A program made the position numbers and the translations under genes. The notes below the pieces were generated by a model. The model saw nothing but the letters and a program-made list of their open reading frames with translations. It ran no database searches and had not been told where the DNA came from. DNA of 64,000 bases from Hirundichthys speculiger. Lineage: Eukaryota; Chordata; Actinopteri; Beloniformes; Exocoetidae. The stretch is taken from assembly GCA_018398805.1 (NCBI GenBank), contig JAGFBZ010000184.1, positions 730,073-794,072 of the forward strand, in the 5' to 3' direction. Below, piece by piece: positions 25,086 through 36,052 of the stretch (its first letter is position 1; each line of letters begins with the position of its first letter).

Positions 25086-25400
25086 GGGGCGATGGAGCAT
25101 TACTCCCAGACAGGACGTCATTTTTTTCCCCCTCTCCTTTCAGCTCCCTTAATAATTTTTTTTTTTTTTTTTTGCAAGAGACAAAGTTTAGTGCCGTGTT
25201 ACAGAAGTAAAATGGTTACATTCAACAGGTGGCTCTCACGTCGCCCGCGTGGCGTACAAGTTTCCGTTACTCAGTCGTCATCCGTGTAACGTTGCGTCAT
25301 CGTTACTTTGTGCCCGATATCCCGTCGGCTCGAGCGCTGCTGCTCGCCAGATGGCGGCTCGCGTTAATCTTCTTTGCGCCGCACGCACCGTTTTCTGAAT
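25086..25400 (+). promoter_or_regulatory. Probable USH2A core promoter region
   Basis: This stretch is locally rich in CpG compared with its surroundings and holds a CRE-like GACGTCA (about 25113-25119), two GCGTCATC/CGTCATCC-type words and a YY1-like AGATGGCGGC (25349-25358), which often sits at or just after TATA-less transcription starts. No TATA box is obvious. It is interrupted by a T-run (25148-25174). Position upstream of the signal-peptide exon supports a promoter role. Confidence 0.45.
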
Positions 25401-25721
25401 GAGAGAGGTACTCAGAGGAATAAAAAGCAGCTATTTCTTTTTTTTTTTTTTTTTTTAAATATTAGTTGTACTGTGGTTCAGTTCTCCCGTCCAACTTTGT
25501 GCGTCATTGTTCACTCAGATAGTTTAAGACATGCTTTGAAAGGATTTTTTTTTTCTGGAGGCGTGCCTGTTGTTGCTGACAAACAGGTGTGTGTGTGTGT
25601 GTGTGGGTAAAAACAGCTAGCTTGTTTAGTTAGACTAGTGACAGAGCAACAAGTTGGATGTTTTGTCGACGCTGCACCTGTGATGGGGAGAGAGCTTTGT
25701 GCGGGGAGTCCACAACAACAG
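25360..25721 (+). other. USH2A: Possible non-coding first exon of USH2A
   Basis: CAACAACAG|GTAAAT at 25713-25727 is a good splice donor downstream of the putative promoter. Human USH2A also begins with a non-coding exon. The start is a guess and no conserved coding sequence is present, so only transcript data could confirm it. Confidence 0.3.
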
Positions 25722-26511
25722 GTAAATGCCGAGGGGCTGGCCATATATTCCAGCACGTTACAATATATGCATAGATTTTCAAATTTTCACAGCATACTGA
25801 ATTGTATCCGTTATTAGATACAGTCGGAGCTTTTCTATTTTTTAACAGACACGACAGGCAAGAGCCCGGACCATGTAATGTAACACTAGAGATGACTGCA
25901 CTGGCTGGCCTCTTTTTGTGTGTTAAAATGTGAAATTGAAGCTACAGAGTATTGTAATGAAGAGAGCTTTGGCCTAAGCCTCAATTTCCAACAAACTTAA
26001 GTGAGAGCCCGTATAGTTGGATAAAACCTGGAGGCCAGATGCCAGAGGAAAAAGGGCATGTTTAATTCAATGGAAAATGAAGAAAAGGTGAAAGCAATGT
26101 GGCAGTATCAGGTGAGCTGTGCCTCCATCAAGCTGTACATGATAGTGTAGGCTTTGGCTAGGGAATAGCCTGCATGGCATTTCACTCTCCACAGATTTGT
26201 CTCATGCTGGATTTGGGTCTGACCACTTCTCTCTTTCCTTCTCTCCTTCTCTCCTTTCCCTTCTCTAAATTGTGAAATCCTACCTATCATGCGAAGGCTT
26301 TGGTTGTGGTTTGCGTGTGTGTGGGGGTGTGAGGGACAGAGACAGAGTAACAGAGAGCTAAGCTTGGTAGCTTTACCCCTAGGGGCACCGGACTGTAAAA
26401 AATGCCCCTGTAACCCTGGGACCATGGAACCATGACAGTCATCACTTATTCAGATGGTGCTGGAAGGCTTCTAAACAAAATCCAGGTTCCTGAACGTCCC
26501 TCTGCCTACAG

Positions 26512-26884
26512 GAATGTCCCACGACCCTTCTCTGAGATTCCAGAACCTGACACTATGCTGGACCCTTTAGAAATTCAAGAAGGTTCCAGGGTCAGAAGCC
26601 CAAGACTGATTGAAGAGAAGGAAGGATGGAAGAAAGGAAATATTCAAAGGGAACTGCAGACATTGCGCAAAAGACTCAACAGTCGCAGAAGAGATTTTAG
26701 AAAAAATCGATGTGGGAAAAGCACAGCAAAAGGGAAGGAAAAGAATGAGATGCATGTGTCAGGGATTTTGTCATTAAGAGAAAATAAGGGTGAAATTAGC
26801 CAAAGAGAGAAAAGGAGTAGAAAAAAGAAGCTTTGGCTCGTCGTCTTGTGGCTGTTGCCCCTGAAAATCATCAGTGAAGAAAAG
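26512..26884 (+). other. USH2A: Possible 5'UTR part of USH2A coding exon 1
   Basis: A pyrimidine-rich acceptor (CGTCCCTCTGCCTACAG) ends at 26511, and sequence from there to the ATG at 26885 has no splice need. The frame is open upstream of that ATG back to 26432, but the upstream text is Lys/Arg/Glu-rich and unlike usherin, and a signal peptide would be buried if it were translated. I treat it as untranslated leader. Confidence 0.35.
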
Positions 26885-26986
26885 ATGAAGATGCAGGTGA
26901 AGATCATTGGGTTGAGGTGGCATCGTGTCTTCCTCTGGTTACCTCTGCTGTTCCTCAGCCTCTGTCCAAAACTTGCTTCATCACAG
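26885..26986 (+). CDS. USH2A: USH2A (usherin) coding exon: start codon and signal peptide
   Basis: Usherin is a very large extracellular-matrix/transmembrane protein of photoreceptor periciliary membrane and inner-ear hair-cell ankle links. This exon encodes MKMQVKIIGLRWHRVFLWLP followed by a leucine-rich core and LCPKLASSQ, a classic signal peptide of about 33 residues: basic start, hydrophobic core, small residues before cleavage. The ATG at 26885 has A at -3; the ATG at 26891 is an alternative. The exon ends CACAG|GTAAGAGT in phase 0. The next exon continues GHFPRMEN, matching the human junction ESRGLFPRLEN, so identity is firm. In human, as I recall, signal peptide and mature N-terminus share one exon; here a 437-bp intron parts them. 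Confidence 0.9.
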
Positions 26987-27423
26987 GTAAGAGTACTCAT
27001 ATCTAAACTGTAGAGGAATCAGTGAAAACTGTATACTGCATTAACCATACCTCTTAATTAGGCTCGTCATGTAGACGAGGCACAGCTGTAAGAAATGCTG
27101 TTACCCATGGGTCTGTTCAGTTACAGATACCAGATACAGTTTAAAAGAATTATGCCATCAATTACTATTTCATGTAATCCTTTAGTTTTGCTACTGTCAT
27201 GTTCTAAAATACCTGCTATAAAAATGGCCTACTGGAAGCAACTGTGAAATCAATTAAATGGGTTCTGTGTAAAAGATTAAAAAAATTATAATCCACTGGT
27301 TACATTTGAGTCTCTCAAATGGCCTTATAAGTAACTATAGATTTCAGCTGTCTGTGGTTGCTGTTGGCAAAAATAGAATATCTGGATTAAAAGGGATTAT
27401 CACAGTTTACATACCTTTCTCAG

Positions 27424-27639
27424 GGACATTTCCCACGCATGGAGAACATTGCTGCCTTCAAACCTGTTTCCATCTCGCCGCCTCGGTCCACCTGTGGCTT
27501 TCCAGAGCGGAGAACCTACTGCCAGTCACCTTCCTCAAAGACTGAGCTGCCAACATGTTTTCAGGCTTTCTGTGTCCAGGAGTGCCCCTACAGATCCTCC
27601 ACACCTCCATATGCCCCTGCTGCTATTATCTCCACACAG
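27424..27639 (+). CDS. USH2A: USH2A coding exon: conserved Cys-rich N-terminal segment
   Basis: Acceptor TACCTTTCTCAG at 27412-27423 and donor ACACAG|GTATCT at 27640 bound 216 bp, exactly 72 codons, phase 0 at both ends. Translation begins GHFPRMENIAAFKPVSISPP and contains STCGFPERRTYCQ, PTCFQAFCVQECPYRSS. These parallel human usherin (GLFPRLENVGAFKKV, AVCGLPDRSTFC, FCIQDCPYRSS), with all five cysteines of this segment conserved. It is the secreted N-terminal region ahead of the LamG-like domain. There is no stop or frame problem in this exon. Reading beyond the donor meets a stop within three codons, which supports the splice site. Confidence 0.95.
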
Positions 27640-27857
27640 GTATCTTAATTTAATTCATAGGAATGTTTTTGATGTATTTTATACATGACATTTCATAAAC
27701 TCATCTTTGAAACCATGCAAAGTAGAATAATAATAGTAGAATTAGTTATTGAAATATGATATTATATTATTGTAAAAGATAACATATATGTATTTGTATT
27801 AGATGTAAAACCCTTTCAAAGTGCTTTTATTGACATGTTTTAATTTTATTCTAATAG

Positions 27858-28072
27858 AGGAACCTGTGTATCTGAAGACACTCAAGACAAACACCCTCGG
27901 ACTCAGATACAGACTGGCACTGCAAGCTCAGATGGGCTTTTTTCTGGATCTGGTGCTTTGGTGTTCCAGCCAGGCCAGGATGGATGTCTGATCTCTCCAC
28001 CTTCGCAGGCTCTAGGAGCACTGGGTTCCTCACCTTGGCGTTGTGGATAAAACCAAGCGCTTCTGGAGAAAT
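27858..28072 (+). CDS. USH2A: USH2A coding exon with internal frame disturbance; start of LamG-like domain
   Basis: Acceptor TTTATTCTAATAG (to 27857) and donor AAT|GTGAGT (28073) bound 215 bp, phase 0 to phase 2, the same exit phase as human exon 2 (c.485). The last part, in the frame of the exon start, gives GFLTLALWIKPSASGEM, matching human SFTLAVWLKPEQQGVM. But the first and middle parts match usherin only in the next frame: TCVSEDTQDKHP...GCLISPPS (human SCITPDKNDLHP...SCFSSPPS). In the exon-start frame a TGA lies at 27873-27875; in the middle frame a TAA lies at 28048-28050. So the sequence carries one apparent extra base near 27858-27862 and one missing (or two extra) between about 27995 and 28020, cancelling overall. 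Assembly indels or real mutations are both possible. Confidence 0.85.
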
Positions 28073-28217
28073 GTGAGTTGAAAGGAGGAAAATTATGCCG
28101 TTTTTTTCAAACGTTGACACAATATCCTATGCTCTTAGTGAAATGTCTGTGGCATGCTTTGGTCAAAAATAACACAGGGATACAGAACGAAAGCATCATG
28201 CCATTAAAGCTCTTTTC

Positions 28218-28244
28218 AGTAATTTATTTATTTATTTATTTTTA
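28218..28244 (+). repeat. (ATTT)n short tandem repeat
   Basis: About six ATTT units inside the USH2A intron. Confidence 0.8.
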
Positions 28245-29524
28245 AGTGAACACTGTACACTCAAAAGTGTTGTAACTCTAAATTACACCCTGATTCTGAG
28301 GAAGCACAACCTGAAACATGTGAGTTGTGGATCACTGTACTTAACAGACAGTAAGTTTTAACAGACATGAACTTTGTCAGTGAAAAAAAAAAAACTTCGA
28401 TGAAAGTAAAATATTTTCAAACTTTGGTTTTCACAAACTTGAACCATCGTCAAACTCCACACACAAATAAAAATGCTAATTGAATATTTTTGTTAAGTTC
28501 TGTAGTTAGCAGAGTTAAATGGGACAAATAACTGATGGAGAGAATTTTCACTGAATCAAGAAGTTGAATCTTATTGACACATCAGAGCTGCATTTTTATT
28601 TAATACAAGAGAGCAATAATAGATGGCTTGGATATATTGAGGTTTGTTTAAAACTCACTGGTTGAAGAAATAGGTGAAAGCTTAAGAACTATGGGTATCT
28701 TTTCTTTGTAATAAACGTGACATTGACAAATTTGAAACATATTGCGTTCGAGGCAGGAGTCATCAGTGGTTTCTGGGGTGTAGACCATCTGAACACATCC
28801 GCTCCACTGAGTTGACAGATCATTCTGGCATTGTAGCACATGGCAGTGAGTTCTTGAAAAGGCAACTCAGTTAACACTGAAAAAAGCAACTGATTATGAA
28901 TCAGTGCCAGTCAGACAACTGAATGTGCCTAACTTTGTTGTCAGTCTAAGTGGGTGTTCATACTTGACTAGTTTTAAAATTAACTTTGGTGCAAGTTCTT
29001 TGTTCTTGTGCATCATTTGAAAAAGTTGAATGCTGTCATCCGAACCTTGAAACAGTAGGCCTCTGTCTGTCTCTAAATTAACTTTGATGCCATTTGTGAT
29101 ATCTCAGCTGATTTTTTTTAAAAGTCACTCTTTATAGCCTAGTCAAATCTAGCAATGCAGCAAATGAAATGAGCCTCATATTTACCTGCCTTGATAATGA
29201 AGTTATTATTTTTACCTTTCGTGTGTGAGCCACTATGCGATTGTTTGTGTGTGTGACATTTTAAATGAAATTTCCTGCTGTAACACACTGGAGTAGGAAC
29301 CACCACAAAGGCAGTTCTGGATACTTTGCTGGGTGCCATTGAGCCTGTGTGTCTGTTTGTGAACAGATTTTTGTGAATGCGGCTACAGTTGTGTGAGAGG
29401 CAGCCACAAAACTTTGCAAGTATGAAGTTTGGATTTAAATGAATGTCAGTTTGGAAAATGTGTGTGGTTCAAGTCAGGGTCACAGGTACAGATATGCAGA
29501 ATGCAGCCAGCCCTACATTGAGTG

Positions 29525-30273
29525 CAGGGCTTAAAGTATTCCGGATCTCCGGCGTTTGATTTTGATTCAGGAAAAAAAAAACTCACACGTACAGAAACAC
29601 TTTATCTTTGAGTGGTCTTGAACACAGGTGAGGCGAGCCGGCGGTTTTTTCTCCGCTCGTAGATTCGTGTAAAAAGTAGCGGTTGATAAAAAGGCTTTAC
29701 AAAACTGTTCGTTTCCACTCAGCAGGACAGTTATATGAACAGACAGCACAGCTCCAGAGTTATAGAAACGTCTGTCTAATCAGCTTCAGGGATGGATGTT
29801 TTCTCTAAATGTTGATGAAGCAGCCACCCAAAACATGGAAAAATACTGAATGTAATGGTTCGCATTTTTAATGATGATGCATCCAGAGTTATAATATCTA
29901 ATAATCTAATAACTGCCTCTGCTAAAGAGGAGACGAGTCAAGACCAAATGGAATGTTTTTCCTTTAACCTAATTCATCATTGTTTGAACAACAATGATGG
30001 AAAAGTTGCAATTTATATGTTTTTTGTACAAATTGCCCTTTACTGAATTAAATAGTTGCTAAGTGAATCAGATTAATTGGCTTGACTGAGTTTCATATGT
30101 TTTCACTTATAACTTTATAACCTTTACTTTGTAAAATTCACATTTAAATCTTAGGTCATCTTGTATATTACCAAGCACAATGCCAAAAAGTTGCCAATAA
30201 TGTGTATGTGTTGGATCCACTGCACCCCCGGAAAAAAGTTCAGACTCAGGATTTTTTTCTACTTTAAGCCCTG
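29525..30273. mobile_element. hAT-type MITE
   Basis: Left end CAGGGCTTAAAGTA and right end TACTTTAAGCCCTG are perfect complements over 14 bp, a hAT-style terminus. TGAGTGCA occurs at 29519-29526 and 30274-30281, an 8-bp duplication that overlaps the first two bases of the left terminus. The interior has a diffuse AT-rich text without transposase motifs. Confidence 0.8.
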
Positions 30274-33169
30274 TGAGTGCATGAACATTTTACACATTTA
30301 AAACATTATTGTGACATTTCCTTTTTGATTATTCCTTTTTTGTAATAGTGTTTCATGTGCTTAGTTGCACAAGTATTGGGTTAGGGTTACTGTTGTATCA
30401 TGCCAGATTAGTACCTTCTGTCTAGTCAAAGATCTTATAGAAATAACTTTATTGTGTGATGTTTGGTCAAATACCTTTTTTGATGTGTGGTTCAATATGA
30501 TTTTTCCATGGTGACAAGAAAGTAAAAGCCTTGTGATATTGATCCAATAACAAGGAGCATGTCAAGCCTGGTCAGGTCAGTATCCCCATCAGGAAGCAAC
30601 TCACTGTCATGTCCTACTTAGGCATGTGTGTCAAAGAAAGTGGATGAAAGTGTACTGGTATTTTCCGGGCCAGGCTAGTATGGTGCACGGTTACACACAT
30701 TCAGATCAGCTTGCAAACACACTTACATGCACTCAGACAAGACAAACGCGCACACACAAATGAGATCAGCTGACTTTTCTTGGCAGCCCCCTCTCCTCCA
30801 AACAGTAATAGTACATTGCCTAAGAACTTGGGATTATACTTTCTCATGAAACTGATACGAGCTGATAATAAGCATCTTGGTTTTCATTCGTCTTTTTGGC
30901 TATTTTTAAATGAGTCATTAATTTAGATGACTAATGATGGAGAATACAAGGCTTTGACACAGGAGGAAATTATTTTATCATAGTTTTCTAAAACTAGAGA
31001 TGCATGATGATATCAGCACAACGTTGTTATCTGCTGATAAACACTTATGGTCCTATACTGATAATTATTTATTTTTTTCCACCTAGTGCACCACTTTTTT
31101 TTTTTTTTTTTTTTTAAACTGTTTAGCGCCATGTTACAAGAGGCAGGAACACCAAAGCTGAGAGGCTGGCTGTAACACATTCACCAGTTAGCTCTTTTTA
31201 GCTTCTCTGTTTTACTTTCTTGTATCCCAGGATGATAATTCATATTACTTTTCATTCATTTCTTTTTGGCCTCTGTGAGAAAAGCTGCAGTCCACCATGG
31301 GCTTTACAGTAGAGGGACCAACAAGGTCCCTGCATAATTCAGCTTCGAAGAATCCAGAAAGGAATTACCGTGAACAATTTGGTTCATTTGCCATGTGATG
31401 TTGCAGGTTCGATGTGGAGCTGTTGTGGAGCGCCACATCTAACCTGGAGCTCCACAATGGCTGTAAATATGTTTAACTCTGTTGCAAATTTGGCCCTTTT
31501 AACATGGGATTCAATGGGGATTTGCTCTGTTTTGCGGCCAACACATAATGGTCAGTAGAAGAACTGCAAAAAAATATATTTCTTGGATGAACTTCACCCG
31601 GAAGTGGGATGGTTGCCAGTTGGTCCCATACCATTGATGATAAGAGCCTTATAATTTAATGTTGATTTAATGTCAGTATTAAGTACAGCATCAGAAGCAC
31701 AGGTGGATTATATCGTGATTGGTATTGGCAATCTGCAAATATTTGTCTCAACAATATTGGCATATTGGTTATTGGCAAATATCCATGTTTGTAAAACATG
31801 TTTTTGGTGAAAAAAAAAATCAATTTAGAAAGATTAAATGTACTGTATTTATTTATTGGGTCAGACAGGTAATTGGTCTACAGTACAATTTGGTGCATTT
31901 AATTGGCCCTTGTAGATGAAAGTCTTACGGATGAGAAGCTTATAGTGAAAGTGCTCATCCGTCACTTTATGGATTCTTGTTAGATATAACCCTAGAGATG
32001 CGCTGGGGTGCATCATCAGTGATGTTTGTGGAGTCTCTGGGAGTTTTGGGTTTTTTATGGTATTAAACCCCCTTTGTATCTCTCATTTCTTGGGTCCCTT
32101 CTGGTGACCTATCTGGGGTTGATCAAGTCCCAGATTGCATCCTGACATCACAAGCTTACCCTCTTTATCTACAGTCACCTAGTGGCTTTTTTAGTAGCTA
32201 TGGTAATGAAAAGTAAGGCCTCTTTCCTTGTACCTCTGGTTATCCCGTGCCCCGCTAAAGCCTTGCAGGTTGAGCCCTCTACAAACCCCAGACCGCCCAA
32301 TTTGGTGGCCTCGGAGAGACGCCGTCAGCCTTGACTCCTGCATGGCACCACCAACTCCTCTGTCTGGTTGGCTCTGGTTTTGCTCGTGCAGGACTTGGGG
32401 TTGAAGACATGTTAAAGAGTTCCTTGCCTAGCTCACAGGGTTCAGGAGGGTATGTCAGTTTTGCCTCAGGTGTGAAAGTTTGCCAAACTTGTTAAGATGT
32501 CATACACTGCCTGGATCAAAAAAAATGTAATTCCTCCAGCGGTCTGACCAGTTGATTTTCTACTGGAGTCTATTTTCCTTCCTGGTCCAGGATTGCTTCT
32601 GGTCAAGCCTCACCATCATGTTCACATCTCCTTTATGCCAGCGAACCCTTCCTGGATTAGTTGCTGCTGCTTCTTTTTTTCCAGCTTTATAGAACAGGTG
32701 GCCATGAAAGGAGCCCAGGCCAGAGTCCCCTGTGACAACTATCCCTACATGGGATAGGAAGGGCAAGCAATGCTTCAGCACTACATGCCCTTCCTATCTG
32801 GAGCCAGATTCTGGTTGCAGCTGCTTTGAGGTCCCATATTATCCCATATTGGAGTTTCCATATTACATTGCCTCTTTCTTCTCTGATAGACGGGTACCAC
32901 ATGCCAGACTTAGTCAGGGATCCTTGACACTTGTCTTCTGCTAATTTGACCATCATATTCATGGCTAGGGTGACAAGGTTAGAAATGAGATAGTACAACC
33001 AACTATCGTTTTGTTTTTGAGGCTGTGCCGGTCTGATATTATAAATCCAAAAGTGTCTGTCATCTGGAAGTTGTTACAGTAATCTAGAATGAGGTTCTTA
33101 TTCTTGCTGCGAACATGGTGTCCGTTACAAGCTTTTTCAACTTGCTCATATGATATGGACATATAGGGC

Positions 33170-33860
33170 TCAACTAGAAAAGCACTTGGAGAGCGCAGAC
33201 CTCCGCCAAGCACAACAGTTCTCCCATATAGTGATTTACAGATTGCGATAAAATCCGCCTTCTGGATCAGATCCGGATCAGCCTCTGAAATTTGATAGAG
33301 GTTTCCATTGTCAATTCCTGAGTGAAATTTCATGAGTTTTGGGCAAAAATTAACGGAGATATTGAGTAACAAAATTTCCGGCCCCATTGGCCGCAATGTT
33401 ATCGAAAATTTGAAAGTGATCTAGAATCCAGGATTTCTTCCGGATCACAGCCAAAATGTAATCAGTTCTTCCTTTTCACATTTCTGACAACTCCTGAAAA
33501 TTCCATCAAAATCCACCCATAACTTTTTGAGTCTGTCTCTCTGTCTGTCAGCTACCTGAAAGTTCCAAATTGTTGGTGGGCTCCCGGTAAACACGCTCAG
33601 GCAGAGCCGCGAGAACATATCCTCAGCAGTGGCTGTGAGCACAGCTGCGCCAAGACGCACTAAGACGCACAGCTGCGCCAAGATGCATAGCCGCTCCCAG
33701 CGGCTCTCGCGGTGGTTCTCGTGGCTCTGTGTACAAGATAACTCAAAAAGTTATGGATGGATTTTGATGAAACAGCCCTTCAAGCAATCTGTAAATCGCT
33801 ATATCGGAGAACTGTTGTGCTTGGCAGAGGTCTGTGCTTTCCGAGTGCTTTTCTAGTTAA
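33170..33860. mobile_element. Foldback-type element with about 75-bp terminal inverted repeats
   Basis: The left arm (about 33172-33247: CTAGAAAAGCACTTGGAGAG and on through CCTCCGCCAAGCACAACAG) is repeated in reverse complement at about 33782-33857 with a few mismatches. The inner left part carries 'AAAATCCACCCATAACTTTT', a word seen in a widespread animal repeat about 'Rate of ... GGCGGAGGTCTGCGCTCTC'. A second, inner inverted pair lies near 33602-33617 and 33715-33730 (GAGCCGCGAGAAC / GTTCTCGTGGCTC). Nothing codes here. Confidence 0.7.
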
Positions 33861-33862
33861 GA

Positions 33863-34590
33863 AATGCTTTCCTGGAAGCTCACAGCGGCTGTGCGTCTTG
33901 GCGCAGCTGATGTGCTTTTTAAAATACTGCAGAATGGATCATTGGATGAACATTGAGCCAGAGGAACAGGTATGATAACATCTACCTTCTACCACTGAGC
34001 GCATCTCGGGTGCTCCGAGCGCAAGGAGAGGGTCAGAGGGAGGCGCACAGTACAAGAAACTCCACAACAGAGTTCTGTGATCTCCTCGTTTCCTCCACAG
34101 CAAACATCTGAATGAGATCATGCCACAGCTGTACAGACATCCTCTGCCCTTAAGAGAATAAAAACATATGCAAGTAATACAGTGATGCTTATCTAGAGGT
34201 AGAGCCGTTTGTGCACGTCCACATGTGACTGGGTGGATGCGCAATGACGCGATTTGGACGCACTCTTTTACATGCTGACATGCCGGTTGCGCTTTCCACA
34301 AACTCAGTATCTTGTGGTACCGGTATCTCGCGGGTTTAGGAGGGTGAGGGCTTAGGATCGCGGGTTTCCACAAACCCACGATCGCAAGATACCGAGTTTG
34401 TGGAAAGTGCAAGAGACACGCCCATTGCCATGCCTACAATGTGGGTAAGGGGGTCTGCATAATGGATAGCGGCTTTAGGGAGCGGAAGATTGCATTAGCG
34501 GTTGGCGGAGGTTCCTAAATCAGCAATTTGCGGGTAGCGGGTAGTGGGTAGCGGCAAGCGGCTAGCGGGAGGTGTACGATCGGGCCCATA
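33863..34590 (+). mobile_element. Composite remnant of a hAT-like/GGGCCC DNA transposon
   Basis: It contains modules shared with 48990-49440, 50330-50690 and 53340-54015: 'GTGCGTCTTGGCGCAGCTGA' (33890), then 'ACAGCAAACATCTGAATGAG' (34097), 'GAGAATAAAAACATATGCAA' (34153) and the TAGCGG-rich tail ending GATCGGGCCC (about 34577-34587). A hairpin pairs 34291-34314 with 34385-34408. The tail matches the right end of the element at 9345-9914. It is a deletion derivative with no open transposase. Confidence 0.7.
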
Positions 34591-34879
34591 ATCATTAGTA
34601 AAGTCCAGCCACAAAACCACTAGGTTGCCCTTGTTTTTCTTCTTCTTCTTCTTCTCTAAGAAGCTGAGAGATAGTCTTTCTTTGCTACAAGCACCCAGGT
34701 GTGTCATGGATAATGCCTTTCTGTACAGACATGTTGATGTAATTATCCTTTAAGAGCAAACTCGACACCTTCCAGGACAAGATGCTGTAAATATCTTGTA
34801 TTCTTTTTTGACCAGTGAAATGGTTCTCAAGTGTCAATCCTTCCTTCCATTAACTTGTGCTTGCCTGGGTTTGAGTCCT

Positions 34880-34945
34880 GGAGGCAGCAGCCTAAGCAGA
34901 GACGCCCAGAGCTCGCTCTCTCCTGTCCCAAAGGCATCCTAATCA
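34880..34945 (-). mobile_element. Small Rex3-like fragment
   Basis: 'GGCAGCAGCCTAAGCAGAGA' followed by 'AAAGGCATCCTAATCAGATG' matches two neighbouring parts of the Rex3 consensus (the second also found at 7197). The piece is about 65 bp and internally deleted. Confidence 0.55.
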
Positions 34946-35805
34946 GATGTTGAACACCTTAATTTTCCACAGATGCAGAAAGAGTCCTTGGTGTTGGTTG
35001 TACACAGTGTATTGAACCCTGCTAGGTCCAGGAAGGAGGCTGATCTTTCTGCTTTGACAACTGCCTGGACATCTTTCAAACTTCTGATCTTAAACTCAGA
35101 GAATACAAGCTAGGGTGCCGGCCACTGCTTCCCCAGGTTGATGTATCTCCATGCTACCAAGTGGCTTTCTAGAAGTCAAAACCTTAAACACAAAATGTTT
35201 AAAAAGTCTTTCTGAATGCCTACACTTGCTTAATAATTTAGGCAAAAGAGGTCTCCTTGCCCCAGATTTTGTATATAACTGGCATTGACTCACAAGAGGG
35301 ATCATACAGATTTCTCAGTACAGCACTATTATTCAAAGATGCTGTTGTTTATATACTAGCTGGATTACCTAACTCTGACGTATAAAGACAAGGAAAGTGA
35401 AGTGAAACTTCATAACTTTAGTATGACTTAGATTGATTATCTGCATATTGACAAATAAGGAAAGGTATCTTTTTTTGTGGCTTTAAGAACCTTTTAAATA
35501 AACTGCCTTATACATTAATACCGTTTTACAAATGTATGAAAATTTGAATATATGTCATACATATTTATATGTAGAAATCTAGCTGTTCAATGATTATTGG
35601 GACTGGTAGCTTTTTTGAGAAATTTTGAGATGTAATGCAACACTATTGCAGCTTACATCTAAGCCATGGTTACCTATTGGCTGTTATATCAAATGTTGCT
35701 ATTAGTCAAGTTTAACTGGAATGGGGAAGCAGACAGAGATCAAATGTATTCTTCAAATTTCATGCTGTGATTTTTGTTAGTGTAGTTGTCTGTCTGGGAA
35801 TTCAG

Positions 35806-36052
35806 ATGACGGACAAGCCTTGTTGTGTTGGCCTTGGCGAACATGACACCTGTATGGCTGAATGCACCTCAGTGGAAGTCATACCTCCCCCTCTCACTCT
35901 CCCTGCTTCTCTTTCTCTTGCTGTCGTTGGCTATTATTCTTTTGTTGTACAGACGATCATGGGTGCCATCAAAGAAGCCAGATGAAAGGAGGTCTCTGTC
36001 CTCACCTCTGTCCATCTCTCTTCACCCCACTTTCTTCCCCCCCTTCCTGTGA
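35806..36052 (+). other. Unrecognised open frame with membrane-segment-like stretch
   Basis: From about 35810 the + strand is open to 36052. It reads 'NAPQWKSYLPLSLSLLLFLL' and then a further run of leucines/isoleucines, ending LYRRSWVPSKKPDERR: one strong hydrophobic helix followed by a basic, hydrophilic tail, as at the C-terminus of a single-pass protein. A possible acceptor (AATTCAG at 35799-35805) would place an in-frame TGA right after it, which argues against a simple exon. The hydrophobic run comes from CT-rich low-complexity DNA, so chance is likely. I do not recognise a family. Confidence 0.15.

Noticed and set aside
26432..27013. 193-codon open frame as a complete small gene
   Set aside because: Its last third before the GTAAGA donor is the usherin signal peptide, and the codons after 26986 are intron. 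The upstream part has no family features.
27640..27857. Alternative splice sites that would remove the frame problem in 27858-28072
   Set aside because: Only the AGs at 27857 and 27859 are available near the exon start; neither gives the frame of the middle segment, and reading through the upstream donor meets a stop within three codons.
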